Below are positions 1-9,801 of a stretch of 64,000 nucleotides of DNA, piece by piece. How positions within the stretch are numbered: the stretch's first letter is position 1; each line of letters begins with the position of its first letter. The DNA is from Liolophura sinensis (Eukaryota > Mollusca > Polyplacophora > Chitonida > Chitonidae). The DNA is taken from contig NC_088295.1 in NCBI RefSeq assembly GCF_032854445.1, forward strand, positions 84,676,644 to 84,740,643, in the 5' to 3' direction. The notes under the pieces were generated by a model. That model had not been told where the DNA came from. It worked only from the letters and a program-made list of their open reading frames with translations, and did no database searches. The position numbers and the translations under genes were made by a program.

Positions 1-216
1 CTCCACCAAGACATGATCCATCAAACTATTGAAGAACAAGCACCTTCACAGCATAAACACATAACTGGCACGATTTATGAGTGAAAAATGCCTAGAAGGA
101 AACTAAATGTATATTAAACCAAGCTTACTGGACACTGCCTGGGCTCACTTCATGACATATATATATAGCACACTCCAAGGAAATCTACTTGGAATTTTAA
201 AGCACTCTAGACTCAC

Positions 217-314
217 CTGAGTAAGATATATGGTGTCTTCAAATCTCTGCTTTTTATCAGGATTAAAGGTCAGACTGAAATGTCTAATGATTTCACTCAT
301 CATTTCCACATTTC
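217..314 (-). CDS. MANBA: MANBA exon 13 (last exon in window)
   Basis: Encodes [20 protein letters not shown] and YLTQ, ending in a strong GTGAGT donor. The family continues for about 250 more residues, which must lie left of the window. Confidence 0.92.
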
Positions 315-3300
315 CTAAAGGTAAAAAAAACACACATACACACAGAAAAAAATCTGCCTGGCCCTGGTAATGAATTACTTTTCAACTGGAACCTGAATCC
401 CTGTGATGAGTACATTCAGGAACTTGTCAATATAGAATATCCTTCTTTCTGCTTATACATGCACATGCATACCACGGAAGCCATCTCAAGTGCTGAGGAC
501 ATTCTAGCCAGCAGCATCTTGTTTAACATTGAGTATTTATCTCATTTAGCTTTATGTTCATATAAAACTCTTTATAAATTGGCTGTTTTCTTAAGTACTG
601 TATTTCACCTAAAGTTTAACAGTTTTCAAGTGACATTTTGCTTGATTCTGACTGATTCATCCACCTTTTACAGTTTTAGGGCCACATTAGTGTTTTTGTT
701 TTTTTTGGAAAAACTGAAGTGTTGGCATCAAAAGTATCATTTTCAGGCCTTTATGTGCTTCTGAAAGTGCATTTTTACTTTCCAAACTTCAGGTGAAATA
801 CAGTGTTGTTTCATCATTAAATCTATAACATAATTATTTATCTATAAAATTATTTGGAATTTGGTATGTTGTGTGTTGTTTGCTTTAGTTAGTGAGCCAT
901 GACTTATTTATATCATAAGATATAAATTTAACATCAAGAGAACCATACGTATACATGACAACCAGTCAATGATTTGACTGTTTGTCAACTACATAAGACT
1001 GTACCACACCCATGGGATGATGCTGCCTGTGAGCGCACCAATCAGACCAGTAGTCCCACTGAGATGGCTCTGACACCTTGGAGAGAGTTTCTAATGAGGG
1101 CCAGGACTGGATTCCATACTCAGAGGCAAATCTCAAAATAGGAAACTTGCTTACGTCCCACAAGTCAGATAAGTAGTCATAGAAGTGTTCTGTGAGAAAA
1201 AAATTCATAAAAAATATATATAAATAAAAAAGACACAGAAGTGGAGAGCAGGAATTGGACACGCTACATATATCAGCATTGTGCGGCAAGCATACAACTG
1301 TAACAAGCATTCCCTATCTACAAGCACCAATTCCATGTTTAAAGGGCAATAGCTTTGGCAATAACTGATGAGGTGCAACCCAAATAGTCCAAAAATCTGT
1401 CATGCCCACAAAATTTCAAAAAAATCCAATCAAAATCCTGGCAAGGTAATGATTATAAACACATGGACAAACAGAAAGACAGACAAGCTAATTGCTAATG
1501 CAGGTGGATAACAAGTAAAAGACAAGCCATTTTTGTACATCTTATTCAGGATGACAAAAGTGGTCCCCCCTGATGGATATACATGAACACAAATATTATA
1601 ATTTCATATTACCATCTCCGTAATGCCAGTCACCAGGATCTTTGGCAATCCACCCCTCTTTCTCAGTTTCCTTCCCATTAGATGGACTGGAGCTCACATA
1701 AGGGCGAGACGGGTCCTCTCTCTGTACAATAGGTGCTATAGTGTTGATGTACAGATCTATATATTCCTTCTTGTACAGGTCAAATTCAGACTGAGTGCCA
1801 AACCTAGTGAAGCCAAGAAGGGAGAGTGCTTGCTTACTTGAGCTATAACATCTGTTCCTGTCTAAGCAAAAGTAAGGAAATAAACATACTGATTTTTGAA
1901 GGTATTCAACTTGAATGATGTAAAAACTTTACCCACTATGCTCAAGAGAGCTCTAGGATCTTGCGCCATGTTTTGCTGTGACATTTCCTACACAAATTAA
2001 AGTATTCAACATTTTGCGTAAAACATCTTGCATAAGGTTATGTATTGGTCTAGCCACTACATATAAATCACTGTTCACTTATCATCATAAATGGTCACTT
2101 TTTATACAGGGTTAAAAACAAACCAGTTTTGTGCCAGAGCTTTTTCATTTTCATTGTTTCCAGCCCACAACAAAATGGAGGGATGTGATTTAAGCCTTCG
2201 CACCTTAACAGACAAACAAAAAAGTAAAGCTCAGTAGGGTAAGTTTTATAAAACATGTTGTTATGTTTTTGTCCACTTAATTTTTCACAGCGAAGAAAAG
2301 ACTTTTTTCATGCTTAAAAACATAAAAATTCATTTAGAAACATGATGTGCTTATAAAGTTTCTCCTTAATCCAGAAAGATTCACAGTTCACAATCTCATC
2401 TGAGCTGACCTGTGAATGAGAAGCAAATTTTAAGGCCTTTTTTTTTCTTTCAAAAACATACATACACCCTGGTACACAAACACTGACTTACTTGATGGGT
2501 TATCTCCCCTTTGACTAGGGTGAGGAAGTCTGCGTCAGCTGGGTACAGTGCCACAGCAAACATGAAATCCTGCCAGATCATAATCCCCAGCTCATCAGCG
2601 ATGTCATAGAACTCATCATTCTCATATATCTAGGTGAGAAAACAGCACAACTCTGGGTCATAATAAAATATTAAGTTCACAATAATCATTTCCTGACAGT
2701 CAGATGAATCAATCCATGTAATCCTTAGTTGGTGTTGCCACATCACTGGATTACAAGGATACATATGGACACATCTATCTCAATGCTGAACTGAGATGGT
2801 ATGTAAGTATTTATAGTATGTGTTTTTGTCTTGTAATATTTTTTCTTAAAGGAGAAATTGTAGCATTGCACACTAACACTGCTTAGCAGTGGTTCCCAAG
2901 TAACCAAGTGTATATTATCTTATAATAAAATCATGAACATAACATAAAGTAATATAAAGTACTGATGAACATCGGAAGAAAAGAAAATGTAAAGATACTG
3001 ATCTTAATTATTAACTAAGCATTAAGAAAGTTTTGGCAGTTTACCTGATTGTGCAGTTAGTAAAACTGCCCAAAAAAAAAATAAGTAGTGATACATCTAA
3101 ATGCCCAAGATCTGGACAAAAAAGCTACACTTTTATGCCATACTTTATTTCTTCTAAATTTTGGAACACCTGGTCTTCTCATTTTAGCCAATATATATAT
3201 GTAATTCTAGCAGGAATACTGAGATTATTTTTTCTCACATGGTTACACCATCTAATGAACAACATACTGATATCTTTACTTCTTCAAAAGGCAGGTAAAG

Positions 3301-6300
3301 AAATGTAATATTCTACTTTCAACACTACCAATATCTGTCCCAAATTTCAGAAGAATTAGAAAAAACATGTATGAGCATGCTATCCTTAAAGCATACATGG
3401 AGGAGCTAAACAGAAAAACCTTAATCGTGACAATAACCAGCTCTCTCCCATTTCACAATACCCCACAATACATTGTACATATGCGCTGTATACATTTTAA
3501 CTGAATCTACAAGGCTTACCCCTCCTCCCCAGACCCTAAGACAGTTCATGTGGGTGAGTCTGGCAGACCCGAGTAGATCTCTGTACCGGTCCACAGTCAC
3601 TCGGTCCTGGAAGCTGTCAGCTGGGATCCAGTTAGAACCTTTCATGAAGATTGGTACACCATTCACTTTGAAGTAAAATGTCAATCCTGAAAGCAGAAAT
3701 GAGATCTGGGATTTTTTCACCTGTACATGTTTGGTTGTTAAGGTTGTTGTTCAGGTTACACAATGCTTATGCCAAAAAAATAAGTTCAGATTGGTGCATG
3801 GCTCCAACCACAAGGCACCATCACGGCCTTGGATATGGAATGTCTAGCTTCCCTGCTATCACTGTTCATGGGTCCTCGGCGACATTAATATGCTGTTCCA
3901 ACACGGATCATGATATTTGCGTAGTCTTGTGTTTCAGATGTATTTCACTGACATATGTATAATGTGCCAGAGAAAAACTGGCCACCATTTAATAACAATC
4001 AAGTGATAAAAAGAATATAATACTGTTCAATTCTTAAACATTAGAATACTACAACTTGTACTGTATTGTGTTTGCTAAGATTTGTCAGTTCCAGCCTATC
4101 CTTCATTTATTAGCAAGCTGCTTAACCCTAAAACTGCTCATTCATGACAGATGTAACTGATCAAGTGGCCAGAATCAAAAGAAAAGATTTCTCTACTAAC
4201 CTACCCTAATTCTTGTAATAGGGTTGGGTTACACCCAACATTTGTAGCCTAATGTGTACTGATAGTAGTGAAGTTATTACCAGTGGCATTAGGTATGGGG
4301 TCCTGGACAAGCTCCACAGTTCTGAATCCTACTCGTACTGCCTTACTGGAGACTTCAGAACCTGAAGTGAACACAGCCTTCAGATTGTACAGGGGCTGAC
4401 TGCCATACCCATTAGGCCACCAGGCACTAACCTGTCAAACACAAAACCACAAATCCGCTTTTAAATTTTGAAATTATCAGTAATTACAATACATTTTCAG
4501 TTATTCAGCAATTTGTATCATTAAGCAAATATTAAAGACAAATAATATTGACAGATAATTACAATCTAAAAATTAATGAGTTAAAAGGGTTGAACTATCA
4601 ATTCATAATATTCAAATATATTAATTGCTACATCACTGAGTCTATGGCAGGCAGTTGGCCCTTTATCAGAGAGGTTACATTTTGTTATAATTAAGATCTG
4701 CAAAGAGTCAATTGGGTATTTTGGTAAAGAATGTATATTCAGAAGATATACAGTATATAGGGAACATATACATACTTACATTGGACAGAGTGTAGTTAAG
4801 CGAGACCTGCGATTTGCCTGTGGTTAAAGTAAGTGGGACTGAATTGTGGAGTGATGTCCCCTGCATCGTTAACTGGAGAACCCCTGAGACTGGAGATGGA
4901 CTGTGTGCCTGGAAGAATACTTCAACAGTCAGAACCCAGGAATCTGCACCACTACCTGGATAACAAAATATATACATCTTAACATGCATATTAATGATTT
5001 CTCTGATGAAAACAAAAACAAAATATTTGAAACAAGCTGTACTATAATAAAACCTACTCCAACATGTGAACATTGATCCTTCAAATTTACCAAATGTATC
5101 CCAACATATGTATTTTATATTCTACCAACTCGAATGCACATACTAACAGACTTCACATGCATCTGAAGAACCAGAGCAAGACAAACAAAGACTGTATGTC
5201 ATTTCTTACCCTGCCAAGTTTCAGCTGTCAGTGCTTCAACCACAGCTGTATCAAAGGCCACAATACTTATGTTTTTCCTGTTAGAAATGAAATAAATATG
5301 ATTTATTTATCGGACCATTGTTTCACATAATAGTCAAAAAATTTTCACAATATTTTATTCAACTGACTGGTGTTTAATGGCGTGCCCAAGCCATATTTGT
5401 GGTGCAGTGATTGTTCCCACTCTCCAGTGTCTAATACAAAAAGACATTTCACTGTGACTGGAGTAGGCTACACCATTTTTTGATTTTATGACCTAAACAA
5501 TGCATCAGTGCATATTTGGAGCTTTATAAGTTGCATGCTTTCCATATAACAGGAAAACAGGAGTAAACAGAACCAAAGAAAGAAATGGTCTTAAGTTAAG
5601 AGTGTCAGTAGCAAAGTCTTAGCCAGCGACCTGTCCACCCTTCTTTTGGGCTGGTAATTTTTCCAAGCAGACAGGGAATAATTCTGAAAACGGGTTAAAA
5701 GACGGGCGGATGAAAACTCGCTGTAGGTGGCCTACCCACAGAACTATGGTATTTACTAACAGTATGTACTAACCGTGAGCAGCGGAGGCAGGCTTTGTAA
5801 GCGCATAAATGCCTGTGGTTCTGACGTATGTGACTGCATAACACCAAATCAATGTCCAAAACAGGATAGTGTTGAAAATACATGTAGTTTCTGTTTTATA
5901 TGTTTGAACTGTCAACGTTCATCATGCTGGGCAATGTAAATAAATTCACGAAAGACTGATCACCCCGACTTTATTATAATTTAATTTAAAACAAAATTAA
6001 CTAGGTGGTGATTGGAACTGTTTATACATGTATCCAGAAGGTAATTTTTTACTCAACCGAAGGTTTGATGCCACTGGCTTCACTGAACCATGGAGGTAAA
6101 AAAAATTTGTGACAGGATAATAAAGCTGTCTGCTTGCTAATGCCTAGGCACAAGCCCTCTTGTGAGGCTGTCGCAGACGAACAGCCAGGACACGCATTTT
6201 GACAAAAACTTAGGTCAAGCTTGGCGGACATTTGCCGACAATACCTGTAAGTTTGTGTACTTATGTTTGTGGTATCTCAGCCTGAAGGGCTGTGATAATG

Positions 6301-9300
6301 GACTGGCAGTTTTCAATCCAAGCTAATCCACTGGTCAGCAGCTGTCACTAACAGCTATAGTCTGCTTTGATTCTTGAGGTGCATAGATTCTTGCACCGGG
6401 GCTGATTCCATGGCTTACCATAGCAGACAGAACCTAGACTAACACCTATTCTGACTGACACCTTTGCCAACAGATGTCAATGTCTATTGTATAACTGATG
6501 TATGCTTTGTCTAATGCACGATTCATCTATTGTTATATTGTTGAAATCAACAACTTAACCTTTCCTTAAATACCCATCGCTGTAAAAAATTGGTAATTAT
6601 GCTTGAAAACAGTATTATTACCTATACTGAAATGTTGCTCGTTGAGAAAATAGAAGGTGTGATCCATATATTTGTTTTGTTATCCAACTTAACTTCTAAA
6701 TGCCATTCAATGAAATCTTACTACACCAGGTCCTTTGTCAGGCACCTAGCAAAGGTTTGTGGTTTACTTGGAGTACTCCAGTAAACCTGACCACTGCCAT
6801 ATAAGTGAAAACTTCTTGATAATAGCATTAAACATCAATCAGTCAAATCAGGCATATCATTTTGGTGGAAGGTAGACCAGTAAGTCTTCCAGGGATGTAA
6901 CATGGCTTTGTAGTGATATATTTGTTCAAAGAATATACATGAAAAAAGTACTTATGGTTCAACAATAAGATAACAGCAATTTGTTAAAGGGATCGAGATA
7001 TCTTCAATCACTGAGAAAGAACTCTTGTCACAATGTTAGCCATTTTTCAACTTGCCATATTCCCTGTGTAGGAAAGGAAGGTCCCCAGTCCCAGCTGAAG
7101 GAACACTGCTCTTTCCGTATCATATTCACGTGACATTCTCCATGCTGAGCCGGGTTGGAGCATTTGGGTGGGATTACGTGGGGCATTGCTGAGGCTTTCT
7201 GAGCTGCATATTCAATCGCTGACTGAAACTCGACTCTAATTTCATTAACACCAAGCTGAAAAATATGAATATGAGAACTAAGACGAGAACATCATGAAGA
7301 GATGCTAGTTAGTCTATTAATATTGATGTGTAATGTGTTAAAATATATAAATGTTTGCATGTTATAAATTTGTTCAGTATGTCTCAACTGCACACATTTA
7401 TGGAGCAAATTTATTTCATGAACTCGACTTTTCAAACTGAGAAGAGCAATTCAGCTGTATGTAGCGTGGCATATGTCTCAATAAATAAGAAAGCATGAAC
7501 AATTTAACAATGGAAAAGAGTTGTACAAAATATGACTGGAAACAAATACTAATATGTGTCATTCAAGCCAAAATAAGATTTTACAGGTATAACCTTACCT
7601 TCAGGGCAGATTTGATGTCAAAGTCATATTTGACAAACATATTAGAAGACTTTCCCACCACCTGTCCATTAACTTTGATTGTGGCTATGGTGTCTAACCC
7701 ATCACAAGATAAAATAACTCTGCTCTTGGTATATATGTCTGATGAAACTGCAGCACACAGATAAAGAGAAAACAATTTCAGTAATATTAGGCAATTAGCT
7801 ACAAATGGATTGGGCAATCATTAAAAACATATGTCAGACATAACCTAAGTCACCCTCCAAAAAAGGGCTTTACTCTTACATGTACATTTTAACTGGTATT
7901 TGTTTCCTCTGTTCCCATGTTAATTTCTTTTAAATCTCAAATCGTTTTCATTAGGCAGAATAAAAGAACAAAAACACAAAAAGAATTCCCTACCATCCAA
8001 CCTTACTTTCCTTGATTATATCTAACAAAGATTTTTTAAAGGATGGCCTGAAAGGTTTTAAGAATTTTTTTTCTAATGGTGGAACTATGTCAAACATGTT
8101 TTAAACATAACTATTAATACTGTAAACATAAACAAATACTGAATACTTAACGAACCTACCATTAATATATATTTTTCTTTTGTTAATCCATTGGCCATGC
8201 ATGGACTGTGATCAATATGTTGGTAAAGATAAAGAAAATTTAATATATCTTGAGGGCAGCTTTAATATATAAATTGTATTTCATAAATATCAGTCAAGTA
8301 CCTTGAAAAGTTTTTTGGTATGTCCAATTTTCTCTTGGAATCCATCGATAATGGTCATCATTATACATGTAATATGGGTCTACAATTCTTTTGTTAGACA
8401 AAAGAGCAGTATACATGTTCCCAGGAACTTTTCCTTGTACAGTAAATAGTGTTCCATCTATAAGCAGAAAGTTAATATAATACACAGGAAATCATATTAC
8501 ATTTCCTCACCACTGTAATTTCTTCCCTTAGGGTGAGCCGCTTAATCATACTGTTACTATGAATTGAAAATTGATACCTTAATAAACACATTATACATTT
8601 ATCAAGTAGACATGTAAACATATTATATTGGATTTATTTGATCAGCACTTCATGTCGGACTGAAGAATATTTCTCTTATGCAATGGTGGCCAGCATTATG
8701 GTGTGAGGAAACCAGGCAGAGCCCGGGCCAAGGGAAACCCACAACCATTCACATGTTATTGTCAGATAATCCCATGAACAACCAAAGAGGAAGCCAGCAT
8801 GATCTGAACTTGAACTCACAGCGATCACAGACTTGTAAACATAAATTAGACAACTAATATTGCAGGTAGGTCTACTGGATACTACAGTGTATATATAGTG
8901 TATGGCAATGCAGACATAGCTGTGCAGATTAAGACAATCCCGTTGAGACTGATAATTTATAACTGCTAATATGTGTTACCAGGTTGGTTTTATCTGTGCT
9001 ACAAAGGTGTTTTATCTCCTTTCGCCTTTGTCCACTCTGGAATGAAGTAGTAATGAAGTCTCTTATCAAGATCAAGACTGCACGACATACAGATAACGGA
9101 ACCAAGCAAAGAGGTCACAAGTTCTAGAACATGCTGCAGAAACAGATCCATAAATGTAATCAATTCTAACATCATTGTACAGTGGTATATAAAAATACTT
9201 GGTACACCTTCCATTCAAGTCTAAATATCGTTTATGACACTTGTAAAGTTTATGTGATTTATGATTATATGGCTCAGGGAGTTCTTAGCCAAAAACATTT

Positions 9301-9449
9301 GTCACGAACTTACTTGAACCAGAATTCATGACAGTCCAAAGACCTGTCAAGTCTATCATCGCTGATGTCACATAGGTATCACATATTGATACTGTAACTT
9401 GTAGAATTAATGCTGTAATGACTCTTTGAAAATATCGTCTGCTCTCCAT
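217..9449 (-). CDS. MANBA: Beta-mannosidase (GH2 family), 13 exons, 3' end outside window
   Basis: Lysosomal exo-glycosidase that removes terminal beta-mannose from N-glycan-derived oligosaccharides. The 13 exons join in frame into 630 residues, against about 880 in vertebrate MANBA, so the C-terminal third lies beyond base 1. In order: a hydrophobic signal peptide (residues 1-23), the GH2 sugar-binding fold with WRIP and [14 protein letters not shown] motifs, an Ig-like sandwich with WWPNGYG and GFRTVEL, and the TIM barrel with [37 protein letters not shown] and RFASEYG. By family knowledge Glu465 of NNENE is the acid/base and Glu561 of FASEYG the nucleophile; both are present. No frameshift or internal stop is seen. 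The start at 9449 is chosen because it opens the signal peptide. It is divergent from LMLN across 253 bp. Intron 4 uses a GC donor. Confidence 0.95.
640..810 (+). repeat. Dispersed repeat E, copy 1 (MANBA intron 12)
   Basis: About 170 bp resembling 49723-49890 in the same orientation. Shared blocks include TTCTGACTGATTCATCC near the start and GTGCTTCTGAAAGT near the end, in the same order. I see no coding capacity and no recognised family. Confidence 0.6.
1010..1189 (-). CDS. MANBA: MANBA exon 12 (nucleophile)
   Basis: Encodes [20 protein letters not shown] and CAHRQHHPM; the Glu of FASEYG is the predicted nucleophile. The donor GTGTGG is non-optimal but supported because the phase-1 join gives HHPMGN, the expected family sequence. 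Confidence 0.93.
1613..1803 (-). CDS. MANBA: MANBA exon 11
   Basis: Encodes [34 protein letters not shown] and DPGDWHYGD, matching the barrel region between the two catalytic glutamates. Acceptor CACTAG, donor GTAATA, phase 2 to phase 1. Confidence 0.95.
2124..2203 (-). CDS. MANBA: MANBA exon 10 (acid/base glutamate)
   Basis: Encodes [20 protein letters not shown] then KALAQNW. The NNENE block carries the predicted catalytic acid/base. The donor GTTTGT is weaker than its neighbours, but the phase-2 join restores the family-typical NWFG across the intron. Confidence 0.92.
2492..2629 (-). CDS. MANBA: MANBA exon 9
   Basis: Encodes [20 protein letters not shown] and [12 protein letters not shown], conserved barrel strands. 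The acceptor is CCTAG and the donor GTAAGT; both phases are 0. Confidence 0.95.
3143..3360 (+). repeat. Dispersed repeat D, copy 1 (MANBA intron 8)
   Basis: About 215 bp that aligns end to end with 52808-53030. Shared blocks include TTTAGCCAATATATATATGT, ACCATCTAATGAACAACATA and TGTAATATTCTACTTT. It is non-coding and of unknown class. Confidence 0.7.
3520..3686 (-). CDS. MANBA: MANBA exon 8 (start of TIM barrel)
   Basis: Encodes [20 protein letters not shown] and [11 protein letters not shown], the first barrel strands and substrate-pocket residues of GH2 beta-mannosidases. Acceptor TTTCAG, donor GTAAGC, phase 1 to phase 0. Confidence 0.96.
4281..4431 (-). CDS. MANBA: MANBA exon 7
   Basis: Encodes [20 protein letters not shown] and [12 protein letters not shown], the conserved end of the sandwich domain leading into the barrel. 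Acceptor GACAG, donor GTAATA, phase 0 to phase 1. Confidence 0.95.
4780..4955 (-). CDS. MANBA: MANBA exon 6
   Basis: Encodes [20 protein letters not shown] and [12 protein letters not shown], the Ig-like beta-sandwich domain. Acceptor ATCCAG, donor GTAAGT. Phase 1 in, phase 0 out. Confidence 0.92.
5210..5277 (-). CDS. MANBA: MANBA exon 5
   Basis: Short 68-nt exon encoding [20 protein letters not shown] after completing the Trp codon begun in exon 4. It corresponds to the strand after GIW in the family. Acceptor AACAG, donor GTAAGA; phase 2 in, phase 1 out. Confidence 0.88.
6525..6690 (+). repeat. Dispersed repeat C, copy 1 (MANBA intron 4)
   Basis: Matches 48797-48950. It has the palindrome-like GTTGAAATCAACAACTTA, then TAAATACCCAT, then ATTATGCTTGA. 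The class is unknown. Confidence 0.65.
7056..7255 (-). CDS. MANBA: MANBA exon 4, followed by a GC donor
   Basis: Encodes [14 protein letters not shown] through [17 protein letters not shown], the strongest MANBA signature in the N-terminal half. The frame continues into exon 5 only if the exon stops after ATATG and the intron starts GCAAGT, a good match to the consensus of rare GC-AG introns. The nearest GT donor, three bases on, gives the wrong phase. Confidence 0.9.
7599..7747 (-). CDS. MANBA: MANBA exon 3
   Basis: Encodes [20 protein letters not shown] and [16 protein letters not shown], the GH2 sugar-binding strand pair. Acceptor CTGCAG, donor GTAAGG. Phase 1 in, phase 0 out. Confidence 0.93.
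8302..8457 (-). CDS. MANBA: MANBA exon 2
   Basis: Encodes the N-terminal jelly-roll segment with [20 protein letters not shown] and [14 protein letters not shown], all recognisable beta-mannosidase blocks. Acceptor TTATAG, donor GTACTT, phase 1 to phase 1. Confidence 0.93.
8630..8830 (-). mobile_element. SINE family A copy, degenerate (MANBA intron 1)
   Basis: Reverse-oriented copy of the tRNA-derived SINE described at 30499-30763. It shows AAGAATATTTCTCTTATG, GGTGGCCAGCATTATGGTG and AGGAAGCCAGCATGA in the family order; the 5' head is eroded. Confidence 0.75.
9314..9449 (-). CDS. MANBA: MANBA exon 1 (signal peptide)
   Basis: Begins with ATG and encodes [10 protein letters not shown], then a hydrophobic stretch ending near SICD, then the mature start with the GH2-typical LTGLW. 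The donor is GTAAGT; the exon ends in phase 1. The short N-terminus fits a secretory/lysosomal enzyme. Confidence 0.9.
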
Positions 9450-9702
9450 GACTCTGGTTGCAAAGGACCACCTGACATTAGCTTTACAGCCTCCTAACGT
9501 TGAAGAGCTCCAACCACTCAGGAATGGTCTGTGTCATAAGTGGAGTACTCAGTAAATAAAGTTACGTCTTACTAGAGCTGCCGCTTCCTTTATCCAATTG
9601 AATATGACCTGAAAAAGTATGAGTCAAGCGACGTACAGTTGCAAGAGTTATTGAGTGCGGTGGAAGAAAAGGGGGCGGAGGCGCTTAGTTGAAACCGATC
9701 AT
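9450..9702. promoter_or_regulatory. Divergent MANBA/LMLN promoter region
   Basis: The two start codons lie back to back only 253 bp apart. The interval has a CCAAT box at 9594-9598, a GC-box-like GGGGGCGGAG at 9671-9680, an ETS-like CTTCC near 9584, and no convincing TATA box near either start. A shared bidirectional promoter is inferred from spacing and motifs; transcription start sites cannot be placed. Confidence 0.6.
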
Positions 9703-9801
9703 ATGGCTTTTGTATGGTTGTTGTTGTTGTTTCTGATCATTGTCCCCACATTGACAGTGACAGCCCATTCCTGCTCACATCGCATACCCGCCGAGCATGA
9801 G
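9703..9801 (+). CDS. LMLN: LMLN exon 1 (signal peptide)
   Basis: Encodes [20 protein letters not shown] followed by [13 protein letters not shown]; a classical secretory leader. Donor GTAGGT, phase 0. Confidence 0.93.

Noticed and set aside
5695-6231. His/Cys-rich minus-strand open frames in MANBA intron 4
   Set aside because: Locally more GC-rich sequence but no recognisable motif, splice phase or homology to support an exon.
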